Assembly (NCBI GenBank): GCA_021464245.1
Contig: JADCRB010000005.1
Coordinates: 186,001 to 250,000 of the forward strand
Direction: 5' to 3'
Source: Carallia brachiata
Taxonomy: Eukaryota; Streptophyta; Magnoliopsida; Malpighiales; Rhizophoraceae
DNA: 64,000 nt
A program made the position numbers and the translations under genes. Below, in pieces: positions 23,101 to 35,522 of this stretch. Positions within the stretch are counted from its first letter, which is position 1. Every line of letters starts with the position of its first letter. The notes under the pieces were generated by a model, which saw only the letters and a program-made list of their open reading frames with translations, was not told the origin of the DNA and made no database searches.

Positions 23101-25675
23101 CCTAAGAGAGTCGGAAGACCAGCTAAGAATTTTTCCTTCCAGAAAGACTGGTTGGAATCTTCCCTAAGCATGAGCAGAGAAGAGAAAGGTGTTTTTATAA
23201 TACTGAAAATACTTAACTTCTTACATCTAAGATTAGATAGAAGTTCAGCCGTTTTTGTCTTTCAATAGAGGGATCTCCTACGAAATGTAAGGAGATGGTT
23301 AGAATCAGTGTTGAGACTGAATCTGGAATAGGGTTTCCTAATGAGTCAAGAATTGGATATCCTGATCATCAAGTTTTACTGAGTCTAAATTTCTAATCTA
23401 TTAGTTTCTGAGAGATGGTAATCCCACCATCCCTTAAGCTGACCAGTAAATCCTGCAATAAGGATTTCAGCTATGGCACGATCAGAAACTAAAGTGTTTT
23501 GAGAACGATAAGCATTGGCTGCCATCGTCATTTGGTGTAGAATGCCCAGAATGTTGTATTCTGTCATCCATCTATGTTTCATTCGTAAATGGAATTGGCA
23601 CTGTACTTGGTTTGGGTGTTTAACTGTTTAGATTGATCATCTAAGTCAGGAGCCCTAGACATAGGAATTGTGCAAGGAGTCCAAACAAGTTTATTGATTT
23701 TATTTTCATCAGTTTCTGATATAGAAACAGATGAGGTTTCAAGTTCATCCAGAACCTGAATGGTTTTAGAGGAAGTTACTGGTTGATTCTAACAGGAGTG
23801 TCAAGGACAATCTTAGAACTAGAAGATTCTGCTAATTCTAAGGACTGAAGTTGTTGTTTAATGGTAGCAAGAAAACTTGTTTTATCATTTTGAAATTGTT
23901 GTTTACTAGAAGAAGAAACTTCAAAAGGTTTAAAAACTGGATTTTTATTAATCTGAACTGTTGGTAAAGCGGGAGAAATTGGTTTTGAAATGTGGGTTTC
24001 AATTCTTGTTAACTGTTTACCAATAGTATGCAGACTAATGTTTGAAAAGTTATTTTGTTCAATCAAACTCTTTAGATTCTTATCTTCAGAGTTTGTAGGG
24101 ATTTTAAATGGAGATGTTTCAATAGAAACTTCACCTTGTTTAAAAGAACATTTCGTGGAGGAGGGTGTTCAGACTCAATCTGTTTTCCCTCTACTTCCCA
24201 AACAGGAAGTGTTTTTTGTTTAATCACAGGATTTATGGTTTTAAAAATGGATTATCTGGTTTTTTCAAAATATCATCGGCCATTTAAAATATGGAAATTC
24301 TTTTTTCCAATTTTTGAATAGAAGTGTGATATTCAAACCAATCAAAAAATGGAATATGAATCTTATGAGTTTCAAGGAATGCATAAAAATCCTTTTGTAT
24401 TTCTGGCAAAATGTTTCCAAAATGCAAAAAGAACCATTCACGCATTTCTTTTTTTAGGGAATAAAAATCTTGTCTTAGAAAAGTTTTGTCTAAAACAAAT
24501 TCTTTTTCAAGAACATTCAAAACGTTTTCAGTAACAGCAGAATAGGTTGGAGAAGTCGGCTGGGAAGGAGGACTATCCTGTGTAACCTGTTCTACTGGGT
24601 TTGAAGTCTCACCATGTTCATAAACAGAGTGAGGAATAGTACTAGAATACCTAGTGTGTTTAAATCTAGGATCCGGCAAGTCTGATGTGGAATGCCTAGG
24701 TTTATTAACAGGAATGTTAATGACAGATGGAATCTGTGAAACATTGCCTAAATTTATTGTGGAATCATCAGAAAACCTAGAGCTAATAGACCTAGGGATT
24801 CTGTCAAATTTTAAAGTGACCTTTCCATCACTAAATTGTTTAATCTGGACTAAGTCCGGGTTGATCTCAGGAGGAGGTAAGTCTGCCGGTGGGGCAGCTC
24901 CTTGAAGGGTCCATTCAATTGGAAAAGTGATGTCTTTCCATTGAATAGGTTTAGGAATTTGAACATTGGATCTGGTGAGATCCGTATGAATCAAAAGTGT
25001 CTCACCTTTAATAGACTTCTGCAAATGTTTAGTAGGAGTGAATGCAGATGCAAGCAGTATATAATGAATGCGAAACATTAATGCAACTGGAATGGATCCA
25101 GGAAGCATATGATAATTATGAGTTTTAATTTGCAAGACTGCAGCTTTCAAAATGTTTTTATCCTTAAGAGAAATAGCCAAATTAGGATAGCAATCAAAAG
25201 AGATTGGTCCAGTGTTTAGGGTTGACTCAACAGTTCCTAGAAGAGAATCTTGAAACTGAGTATGTCGTGCATCCCTAAGGACAGCAAGTATAGAGGTGTC
25301 TAATCCTTCACGAGTGAGAGGTCGAAATGCAACCTGAATAAGTCCATTATGGATATATTCAAAGCCTTTTTGTTTATGAAGTTTAAGAGATTCAGGAGTC
25401 AAAAGAATTACCTCTTTTAATGAATCTGAAAGAGGAATGTCTCTCTGTTCAGTTTTAATATGAAGATCAGTTTTAAATGGGAGTTTAGAAAAGATAGATT
25501 TAGACAGATGATAGATCTGGTTTGGTTTAATACGGGGTATTTCCCAATTATCAATGTTTTTAAAATTTTCAAATGTCATTTCTTCTCTATTTACAACTCT
25601 ACGGATCTCAGAGGAATCTGAGGCAGAAGAGTTTGAGAAAGAAGTGGATCTACAGAAATTTGGATCCATGTTCAA
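20159..25675 (-). pseudogene. Copy B ORF1 polyprotein (broken)
   Basis: The same domain order as copy A. The movement-protein part is an open 463-codon frame (25675-24284), which ends by a frameshift shortly after the segment HTSIQK. Coat-protein pieces follow (24066-23776, 23582-23385, 23171-22962). The zinc knuckle CFKCHKPGQVARFC is near 22680-22725, the protease DTGADLNC near 22015-22045, and the RT is in an open frame at 21422-20787 with YIDD at about 20980-20991. RNase H runs to about 20160. I count at least eight frame breaks, mostly small indels in short homopolymers. They could be true decay or partly sequence error. The breaks rule out expression of the whole polyprotein from this reading. 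Confidence 0.85.
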
Positions 25676-25867
25676 AAATAATAAGGATTTTGTTTATGAT
25701 AGACTACTCCGGTTATACCCTGCAGCACACAGACTTATTGCCCTGTCCGTTGGGACTTACTGCTGCTTACCTCTGCACTGGGTTCAATTGGAATCTAGTC
25801 TGACTCACAACCAATATCCAAACTATTTAAAAACAGAATAAATTTCTACAGATCTACAACGTTCCTA

Positions 25868-25880
25868 GGCTCTGATACCA
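25868..25880 (-). other. Viral primer-binding site (tRNA-Met), B/C junction
   Basis: TGGTATCAGAGCC on the minus strand, identical to the site at 18077-18089. It is followed in the viral direction by about 190 bases to the movement-protein ATG at 25675. Confidence 0.85.
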
Positions 25881-26399
25881 ATTAGATAACCCAAGGATCT
25901 GGAAAGTGTAGAAGACAAGAAAGAAGAAAAAAAGACAAGAGAAAAGAAAAGAAACTAAAACAAAGCTTAAAAAAATATAAACCAAATCTAAACAACAGTA
26001 CGTGGCATCGTTTCAGGAAGATCTATCTATAACTTAAGATACTTAGCCATAGGCTTTCACTTAAGTTAGTACGATAGGATTACCAGTTTCCAGCCTATAT
26101 ACTGTGAATAAATTTGTTTTATAAAACAGAAAATAAGAACAAAATAAGAACATAAACAGTAAATAGCAACCAACTCGGGAGGCAAGCCTACCACATCTGG
26201 TGCTTTAGACAAATAATAAAAGAAAGAACATATTATTAAAGGGAGGATATGTACAAAAACAGAAAGATCCTTACAGAGATGGATGGATCGTTTCTGGAGG
26301 ACTTGGAGAGAAATTTATTTTAGAGAGAAGGGGGAGAAAGATTTTAGAGAGAGAGGAGGAGCCATCCAAGTTCTGTCTACAAATGAGGCAGAAGCCTGG

Positions 26400-26406
26400 T
26401 TTTATA
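26400..26406 (-). promoter_or_regulatory. TATA box of the viral promoter in copy C
   Basis: TATAAAA on the minus strand with enhancer-like repeats at 26440 and 26487 and AATAAA at 26314-26319. It is positioned to transcribe through copy B. Confidence 0.6.
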
Positions 26407-26546
26407 GGGGAAAGGGGTACTGTTTAAGTACTGTCGCAGGACCGGTGGCATTTTTGAAATAAATGTGAACAGTACTACTGTTCATTGACCGGTGGCCTTT
26501 TTGTAATTTCTACAAACAGGAAATAAACGGTATTTACAAATGGTGT

Positions 26547-27387
26547 TTACATGTCAAAAGGATCCTGGGCATACCCAGGAGGAAGAGTATCTTCCTGTTC
26601 TTCTTCTTCTTCACTCGAGTCTTCAATATCTTTAGCTAGGTCAACAACCTTTGCAGAAGACTTCTTGGAGGAGGAAGGAGGTGTCAAAGCTTGAGACATT
26701 TCTTCCATGATAGTAAAATATTCGTCTCGAGTTTTAGCTGAGGAGAGTTTAAACTGCCAATGAGTCTTTTCCGCCAGAAAAGCAGCATGTTCTTTGTTCA
26801 TAGCTGGAAGCTGAGGAAAAGATGATTCTTTGGATTTTAAAAATTCAGAACGGTGTTTAAGAAGCCATTTTTCAACAGCTTTGGGTTTTACATTGGAAGG
26901 GATGTCATATTTAATTCCACCAACGGATGTGGAAGGTTCTGACAACCATTTTTCCTGCTTTGTGGTTTTCAAAAGAATAGTCCCATTTGAGGACCCAAGG
27001 TATAAAAAAGTTTATGGAGAACGAAAAGATTTTTGGAAATTTCTTTTCTGGTTCTGGGGGTATATAGTGTTGTTCAAAGAGTTTATATGATGGAAGGAGT
27101 TCTTCCGGGAGAATAGATACAGTACAACCAAAATAGTCCCACCATTGGAAAAACCAATTTGGAATGAGAGATGGTTCAAAGGTTCGATCAAAATAAATAA
27201 GCCAAGTATGACCTATTTTCGAATTCTGATAGAAAAAGGCATTGAACCAAGCCTGCTGATAATTCCAGTAGGAAAAGTACAGGGAAGGATCAGGATTATT
27301 AGGGTCAAGATGTATGGTTTCCAAAAGAAATGGAGAACCAAAGTTTTGAGGATGAAGAAGATTCATAATCTGGCAGGTAGAATACGA
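26547..27387 (-). pseudogene. Copy C ORF2, 5'-truncated and frameshifted
   Basis: The C-terminal half of the ORF2 protein, in two frames (27366-26911 and 26972-26547). A one-base insertion in an A/T run near 26912 causes the shift. It starts at the inversion joint around residue 260 of the 531-residue protein and keeps the acidic tail. Confidence 0.85.
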
Positions 27388-29286
27388 CTAAATGAGATTG
27401 ATCTCTCTGATGATATTCGTCAAAGAATTCAGTCTTTGCTCCTTGACCTTTCTGAATCAGAAGGTAGTTCCTCAAATAATCATCTTGAAATTGATGAACT
27501 TGCAGAAACTAGTAGTAAGACTAGTTCTGATTCTGATTCTAATAAACATATTAATGTTCTCACTAAAGACCAAGAATTCATTCTTCAGGTCATTAAGAGC
27601 ATTGATAATCCTGAAATCCAGAAGCAGTATTTAATACAGCTTCAACAATCTTTAGAAACTCCACCTGCAACCACCACAGTTGCTTTGACTTCTAAAACCA
27701 ATCCTTATGACTTGACCACTATTTTAAACAAATCAAGAAAACCCCAGTCTTCTGATCTCTCTTTAACTCAGTTACAATCTGAGATCAAGACTATCAAACT
27801 TGAACTAAATCTTTAAAAGAAAAGCAAGCAAATGATTCTCAAACTTTGCAAATGCTTTTACAAAACTCGTTAGTTGATTCTGAACAAGAAGCAGATGTTC
27901 AGCTCTCAGAAACTAACAAAGACTTTTTGAATGTTTTACGGGAAATCACCTCCCAAAAGTATTTGATTAAAATAAAAATCGTTTTCTCAAATGATTTTTC
28001 ATTAGAAACTATTGCTCTGTTTGACACAGGTGCAGACCTGAATTGTATCAAAGAGAGTATAGTTCCTAAACATTTACATCAATATACCTCTGAGAAACTT
28101 TCAACTGCTAATGCTTCTCGATTAACCATCAATGGTAAGGTTGAAGGTTATGTTGTTACCCGAGACATTAGTATTTTAACTCCATTTTTATTGGTAAAAG
28201 ATATCCATCATACTGTTATTTTGGGTACTCCTTTTATCAATATGGTAACTCCGTATGAGGTTGATTACCATGGAATTTGTTTTAAAGATTCAAAATCTTC
28301 TCAAAGACATAAACTCCTTTTTATCGAAAAACCTAAAACCAAGAATCTTCATTTGATTAAAGCACACAGCATTTATCAAAATGAGATTAATAATTTGATT
28401 AAAACCAAGCAAGCTGATCTTTCTGTTTTCAAAACGACTGTTTCTTTAAAACAGATTGAACAACAACTTGCCACTAATATTGTCAAAAAGAAAATTTCTG
28501 TTTTACAAGATCAATTTGAAAATGAACTCTGTTCTGATTTGCTAACAGCATTTTGGGAAAGAAAACAACATGTGGTTGATTTACCATATGAAAAGGATTT
28601 TGATGAACGTCAAATTCCTACCAAGGCTAGACCGGTTCAGATGAATGCTGAACTTCTTGATCACTGTAAGCAAGAAATTTCTGATTTGCTTAGTAAGAAG
28701 CTTATCAGACCTTCTAGGTCACCATGGTCATGTGCTGCATTTTATGTTAATAAAAATTCAGAAATTGAGCGTGGTGTTCCTCGTTTAGTGATTAATTATA
28801 AACCATTAAACACTGCACTAAAATGGATTAGAAGTCCTATTCCTAATAAAAAAGATTTGTTAAATAAATTGCATTCTGCATTCATATTCTCCAAATTTGA
28901 TTTAAAATCAGGTTTTTGGCAAATACAAATTGCCTCACAAGACCGTTATAAAACCGCCTTTACTGTTCCATTTGGACAGTATGAGTGGAACGTTATGCCT
29001 TTTGGCTTGAAAAATGCACCAAGTGAATTTCAGCGTATCATGAATGATATTTTTGCTGCATATTCATCATTCATCATTGTTTACATTGATGATATCCTGG
29101 TATTTTCTCATTCCATTGCAGAGCATTTTAAACATTTAAAAACATTCTTTTTTATCACAAAGAAGAATGGCCTTGTCATTTCTAAACCTAAAATGTCTCT
29201 TTTCCAGACAAATGTCCGTTTCCTAGGTCATCATATCAGTGAGGGAACAATCACTCCTATCCAGCGATCTTTATCCTTATCAACAA
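27388..29286 (+). pseudogene. Viral fragment D: coat C-terminus, protease and RT
   Basis: A plus-strand piece of ORF1 beginning just after the zinc knuckle (LNEIDLSDDIRQRIQ). It has the protease motif DTGADLNC (about 28021-28045) and the RT with YIDD (about 29081-29093), and ends shortly after 29270. One missing A near 27810 shifts the frame; downstream the frame is open for about 480 codons. It is bounded left by the inversion joint with copy C and right by a further join at 29277-29286. Confidence 0.85.
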
Positions 29287-29933
29287 ATGCACCAAGTGAA
29301 TTTCAGCGTATCATGAATGATATTTTTGCTGCTCGTTTTCTCAAATGATTTTTCATTAGAAACTATTGCTCTGTTTGATACAGGTGCAGACCTGAATTGT
29401 ATCAAAGAGAGTATAGTTCCTAAACATGTACATCAATATACCTCTGAGAAACTTTCAACTTCTAATGCTTCTCGATTAACCATCAATGGTAAGGTTGAAG
29501 GTTATGTTGTTACCCGAGACATTAGTATTTTAACTCCATTTTTATTGGTAAAAGATATCCATCATACTGTTATTTTGGGTACTCCTTTTATCAATATGGT
29601 AACTCCGTATGAGGTTGATTACCATGGAATTTGTTTTAAAGATTCAAAATCTTCTCAGAGACATAAACTCCTTTTTATCGAAAAACCTAAAACCAAGAAT
29701 CTTCATTTGATTAAAGCACACAGCATTTATCAAAATGAGATTAATAATTTGATTAAAACCAAGCAAGCTGATCTTTCTGTTTTCAAAACGATTGTTTCTT
29801 TAAAACAGATTGAACAACAACTTGCCACTAATATTGTCAAAAAGAAAATTTCTGTTTTACAAGATCAATTTGAAAATGAACTCTGTTCTGATTTGCCAAC
29901 AGCATTTTGGGAAAGAAAACAACATGTGGTTGA
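29287..29933 (+). pseudogene. Viral fragment E: RT scrap joined to a second protease segment
   Basis: A 46-bp RT scrap (29287-29332, same as 29018-29060) is joined to a second copy of the protease/linker region (29333-29933, DTGADLNC at about 29375-29400). This duplicates part of fragment D. The open frame reads across these joins, so these are in-frame chimeras rather than natural viral genes. Confidence 0.8.
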
Positions 29934-31474
29934 AATTTAGTGATGGAAAGGTCACTTTAAATTTTGACAGAATCCCTAGGTCTATTAGCTCTAGGTTTTC
30001 TGATGATTCCACAATAAATTTAGGCAATGTTTCACAGATTCCATCTGTCATTAACATTCCTGTTAATAAACCTAGGCATTCCACATCAGACTTGCCGGAT
30101 CCTAGATTTAAACACACTAGGTATTCTAGTACTATTCCTCACTCTGTTTATGAACATGGTGAGACTTCAAACCCAGTAGAACAGGTTACACAGGATAGTC
30201 CTCCTTCCCAGCCGACTTCTCCAACCTATTCTGCTGTTACTGAAAACGTTTTGAATGTTCTTGAAAAAGAATTTGTTTTAGACAAAACTTTTCTAAGACA
30301 AGATTTTTATTCCCCTAAACAAAAAGAAATGCGTGAATGGTTCTTTTTGCATTTTGAAAACATTTTGCCAGAAATACAAAAGGATTTTTATGCATTCCTT
30401 GAAACTCATAAGATTCATATTCCATTTTTTGATTGGTTTGAATATCACACTTCTATTTCAGAAAATTGGAAAAAAGAATTTCCATATTTTAAATGGCCGA
30501 ATGATATTTTGAAAAAACCAGATAATCCATTTTTCAAAACCATAAATCCTGTGATTAAACAAAAAACACTTCCTGTTTGGGAAGTAGAGGGAAAACAGAT
30601 TGAGTCTGAACACCCTCCTCCACGAAAATGTTCTTTTAAACAAGGTGAAGTTTCCATTGAAACATCTCCATTTAAAATCCCTACAAACTCTGAAGATAAG
30701 AATCTAAAGAGTTTGATTGAACAAAATAATTTTTCAAACATTAGTCTGCATACTATTGGTAAACAGTTAACAAGGATTGAAACTCAGATTTCAAAACCAA
30801 TTTCTCCCGCTTTACCAACAGTTCAGATTAATAAAAATCCAGTTTTTAAACCTTTTGAAGTTTCTTCTTCTAGTAAACAACAATTTCAAAATGATAAAAC
30901 AAGTTTTCTTGCTACCATTAAACAACAACTTCAATCCTTAGAATTAGCAGAGTCTTCTAGTTCTAAGATTGTCCTTGACACTCCTGTTAGAATTAATCTA
31001 CCAGGTACCTCATCTAAAACCATTCAGGTTCTGGATGAACTTGAAATCTCGTCTGTTTCTATAACAGAAACTGATGAAAATAAAATCAATAAACTTGTTT
31101 GGACTCCTTGCACAATTCCTATGTCTAGAGCTCCTGACTTAGATGACCAATCTAAGCAGTTCAGCACCCAAACCAAGTACAGTGCCAATTCCATTTATGA
31201 ATGGAACATAGATGGGATGACAGAATATAACATTCTGTGCATTTTACACCAGATGACGATTGCAGCAAATGCTTATCGTTCTCAAAACAGTTTAGTTTCT
31301 GATCGTGCCATAGCTGAAATTCTTATTGCAGGATTTACTGGTCAGCTTAAAGGATGGTGGGATTACCATCTCACAGAAACTAATAGATTAGAAATTTTAG
31401 ACTCTGTAAAACTTGATGATCAGGATATTCCAATTCTTGACTCATTAGGAAACCCTATTCCAATTCTTCTCTAA
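29934..31474 (+). pseudogene. Viral fragment F: movement C-terminus and coat region
   Basis: The joint at 29933/29934 jumps from the RT-linker back to the C-terminal part of the movement region (SDGKVTLNFDRIPRS). It continues into coat sequence (YEWNIDGMTEYNIL, FTGQLKGWWDYHL). An open frame of 554 codons (29810-31474) crosses the joint, starting in an off-frame part of fragment E. The last bases duplicate a nearby phrase (CCAATTCTT), pointing to template switching. Confidence 0.8.
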
Positions 31475-31596
31475 TAGAACTATTCTTGGCACGATCAGAA
31501 ACTAAAGTGTTTTGAGAACGATAAGCATTTGCTGCCATCGTCATCTGGTGTAAAATGCCCAGAATGTTATATTCTGTCATTCCATCTATGTTCCAT
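31201..31596. repeat. Inverted repeat of coat-protein sequence, 109-bp arms
   Basis: Arms 31201-31309 (plus) and 31488-31596 (minus) are about 96 percent identical as reverse complements (about four mismatches), with a 178-base loop. The right arm is a small inverted coat-protein scrap between fragment F and copy H. RNA from this region would fold into a long hairpin. Confidence 0.85.
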
Positions 31597-34500
31597 TTTG
31601 AAATAGTTCTGATAGTGAGACAAACTAGATTCCAACTAGACCCGTTGCGAGTTTGAGACATAACTCCCGACATATAGGGCAGTGAGTTTATTGCAGGGTG
31701 TAACCTGGAGTAGTTTATCATAGACACTATCATTATTATTTTGAAATATGAATTTTAATTTTTGTAGATCAACCTCTCTCTCTAACTCTTCTACCTCAAA
31801 GTCTTCTGAGATTCGTAGAGTAGTAAATAGAGAAGAAGTAACTTATGAAGATTTTAAAAATATTGATAATTGGGAAATTCTCATATTAAACCAAGTCAGA
31901 TCTATCATTTGTCTAAATCTATCTTTTCTAAATTACCTTTTAAAACCGATCTCCACATTAAAACTGGACAGAAGGACATCCCCCTTTTAGAATCCTTAAA
32001 AGAAATAAATCTACTTACCCCTGAGTCATTAAAACAACACAAATCCAAAGGATTTGAGTACTTTCATCTTGGTCTCATCCAAGTTGCCTTTAAACCATTG
32101 ACCCATGAAGGTCTTGACACTTCTATTCTTGTTGTTCTTAGAGATGCCAGACATTATAAATATTAGGACTCTCTTCTTGGAATAGTTGAATCCACATTAA
32201 ATTCGGGACCAATCTCTTTTGATTGTTACCCCCACTTGACTATTTCCCTTCGTGATAAACATATTTTAGACTGTGTTGTTTTGCAAATCAAAGTGCATAA
32301 TTATAGCATGCTTCCTGGATCCATTCCAGTTGCACTTATGTTTCGCATATATTATAAACTCATGACATTAGCATTCATACCCACAAAACATTTGCGTCAG
32401 TCTAGCAAGGGTGAAACGCTTTTGTTACAAATGGATCTTTCTAGATCTAACATAAACATTCCTAAAACCATTCAATGGAAAGATGTTACTCTTCCTGAAG
32501 AATGGATTGTCCAAGGAGATGTAGACCCAACAACCCTTAGTCTACCAACTCCAACCCCAAACCCTAATTTGATGCAAGTCAAACAATTTGCTGATGCAAA
32601 AGTCGCACTTAAGTTTGACAGATTATCTAAATTTGTTAGTAGTAGATTTTCGGATGATGCATCAACATCCGCTATTTCTCTTGGAAAAGTTTCCAAGATC
32701 CCTTCAATCATTAATATTCCGTCTCGACATTCTACTTCAGATCTGCCTAGACATTCCTTTAAAGGAAATTAATTATAACTCCAATATTCTACACCCAGTT
32801 TATCAAACTGGAGAATTATCCACTAAACCAGAGGAAAGTCCATCTCCTCCTACCTCCCCGATATATTCAGCAATCACTGAAAATGTCATAAACATTCTTG
32901 AAACAGACTTTGTCATTGAAAAAACCTCCCTTCAAAAGGAATTTTATTCTTCTCATAATAAAGAGCAACGTGAATGGTTATTCCTTCAATTTGATGATGT
33001 TCGAAAAACTATTCAACAACTTTATTATGACTTCTTAAACCAACATAGGATTCATATTCCTTTCTTTGAATGGATAGAATTCCATGTTCAAGATACGGAT
33101 TTATTCAAAGAAGAATATCCTTATTATTCCTACCCATTTTCTTCTAAATCAGTAAATCCCATTAAACGAAATAGGAAACTTCCAGTTTGGGAAGTAGAGG
33201 GAAAACAAATCTAATCTGAACACCCTTTTCCTAGAAAAGTCTTGTTTAAACAAGGTGATTCTTCCATAGAAGCATCTCCTTATAAAATCTCAACGAACTA
33301 TGAAGATAAGAATCTTAAGAGTTTGATTGAACAGCATAACTTCTCCAATGCCAACCTTCAAACTTTAGGACATCAGTTGACTAGGATAGAACAACATATC
33401 CAACAAACTGATTTATCTTCGGTAAAGGTTGATAAACCTTCCTTCAATAAATCCCCTATTTTTAAACCCTTTGAAGTCTCTATTTCTACACAAAAATAGA
33501 TTTAAACTAGTAAATCCGAGCTACTTGATGTTGTCAGAAACCAACTCAATAAAATAGAGTCTATAGGTTCAACAGCAACTTCTTCCTCCCAAGTAGTTCT
33601 TGATACTCCTACTAGACTTATAGCTTTTGATACTATTTCTAAATTAGTCCATACTCTAGGACAAAAATCTTCCTCTGAGTCTAATTTTGAGACTTCAGAA
33701 TCACTAAAAATCAATAAACTTGTTTAGACTCCGACTACTCAGCCAATTACTTGTGCTCCAGACATTGATATTGAATCTAAATCTCTTACTACTCAAACCA
33801 AGTATAACGTCAATTCTATTTATGAATGGAACATAGATGGAATGTCAGAATATAATATTCTAGGCATTTTACGACAAACAACCATGACAATAAATGCTTA
33901 TAAAACCCAAACTTATGTTTTTGATTGTGCTATAGCTGAAATCCTTATTGCAGGATTTACAGGACAGCTAAAACGATGGTGGGATTACCATCTAACAGAA
34001 GCATAGAGATTAGAAATTTTAAGTTCAATAAAACTTGATGATAATGAAGATCCAATTTTTGATTCATCATGAAACACTATCCAGGATTCAGTCTCTGTAC
34101 TAATCCTTACTATTTCTCTTCATTTCGTAAGAGATCCATCTCATCTACGAGATAAGAATGCTGAGCTTCTTTCTAATCTTAAGTGTAAGAAACTTAGTGA
34201 TTTCCAGTATTATAAGAACACGTTTCTTACTAGGCTCATGCTTAGAGAAGATTCGAATCAATCTTTCTGGAAAGAAAAGTTTCTTACTGGTCTTCCTATT
34301 TTACTAGGAGAAAAGGTTAGAAATCAGCTTAAATAATCCATAGGGAATCCAATTCCTTATGATAAACTCACATATGGTGAATTAATAAGTTTTACTCAGA
34401 AAGAAGGACTTAAGATTTGCCAGAATATTAAACTCCAAAAACATCTCAAATGGGAGATGAAAAGGACTCGACTCGAGCTTGGCAATTTTTGTCAACAATT

Positions 34501-35522
34501 TGAGTTCAATCCATTAAATCCTTCTTGTTCTAACCCTTCTTGGTCCAAACCCTACAAGAAGAGATCTTTCCATAAATCCAAGAAACAATTTGTTTTTAAG
34601 GATACTATTATAAACCTTCCTTTCCTAAGAAAAGGAAATCTTTTCCTAAAAAGTCTCAGTTTAAGAGTAAGCCTAAACAACAGACTAGTAAATCCCATGA
34701 CCAGATTGTTTGTTACAAATGTCATCAACCAGGTCACATGACTAAGTTTTGTAAACTTAATTTATGCATTCAAGAGATTGATCTTGATGATGATATTCGT
34801 CAAAAAAATCCAATCTCTTATTTTTGAACTCTCTTAGTCTGAAGCAAGTTCATCTGACCAATCTGTACAGATTGATGAAATTGTTACGACTAGTAAACAA
34901 ACTAGTTCTGACTCAGATTCTAAATATGTCAATGTTCTTACTAAAGATCAAGAGTTTATACTCAAGGTCATCCAGGACATTGACAATCCAGAGATTCAAA
35001 AGCAATATTTGCTTAAACTTCAAGAATCTCTTGAAAAACCCCAGACCACTACGTTTGCATTAAACTCCGTTTCAAATCCATATGATTTGACTATCATTCT
35101 TAGTAAAACTAGGAACCTAAACCCTCTCCTGTTACTTTACAAGAACTCCAGTTAAACATTAAAACCATTAAGTTAGAATTAAAAGAACTTAAGGCTAAAC
35201 AACTGTCTGATTCTCAATTATTACACAGTATAATTGAAAAAGATGAAGAAGAGGTTAACACTCGCTCTTCATCTTATTCAGAACAGTTAGGCAAAGCAAA
35301 AGATTCAATTAAATCCAATGCTTCTAAATCCCATGCATTAAAACTTTCTGGTAAATCTTCTAAACAACCAGAAGACTTTTTAAACGTTTTACATGAGATT
35401 ACATCTCATAAATATTTTGGTTAAAATTAAAATCATTTTGTCAAATTATTTTTCTCTAGATACTATAGCTCTGTTTGACACAGGTGCAGATCTGAATTGT
35501 ATCAAAAAGAGCTTAGTACCTA

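Larger units (their letters stand above)
18090..25880 (-). mobile_element. Endogenous pararetrovirus copy B (tandem with copy A)
   Basis: A complete 7.79-kb unit closely similar to copy A across both ORFs and the promoter. It runs from the primer-binding site at 25868-25880 to the next at 18077-18089. The junction is head-to-tail, as expected for tandem integration or for recombination of circular or concatemeric viral DNA. Its 3' leader lacks 190 bp relative to A and C. ORF1 is broken; ORF2 is open. Confidence 0.85.
25881..27387 (-). mobile_element. Endogenous pararetrovirus copy C (partial: 3' ORF2, promoter, leader)
   Basis: The third unit of the minus-strand tandem. It keeps the complete leader (including the 190-bp part missing at the A/B junction), TATA box (26400-26406), poly(A) signal (26314-26319), enhancer-like repeats and the 3' half of ORF2. 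It is cut at 27384-27387 by an inversion joint to plus-strand piece D. Confidence 0.85.

Noticed and set aside
27145..27816. 223-codon plus-strand frame crossing the C/D inversion joint
   Set aside because: Its first 80 residues are antisense to viral ORF2 and only the rest is real ORF1 sequence, so it is not a gene.
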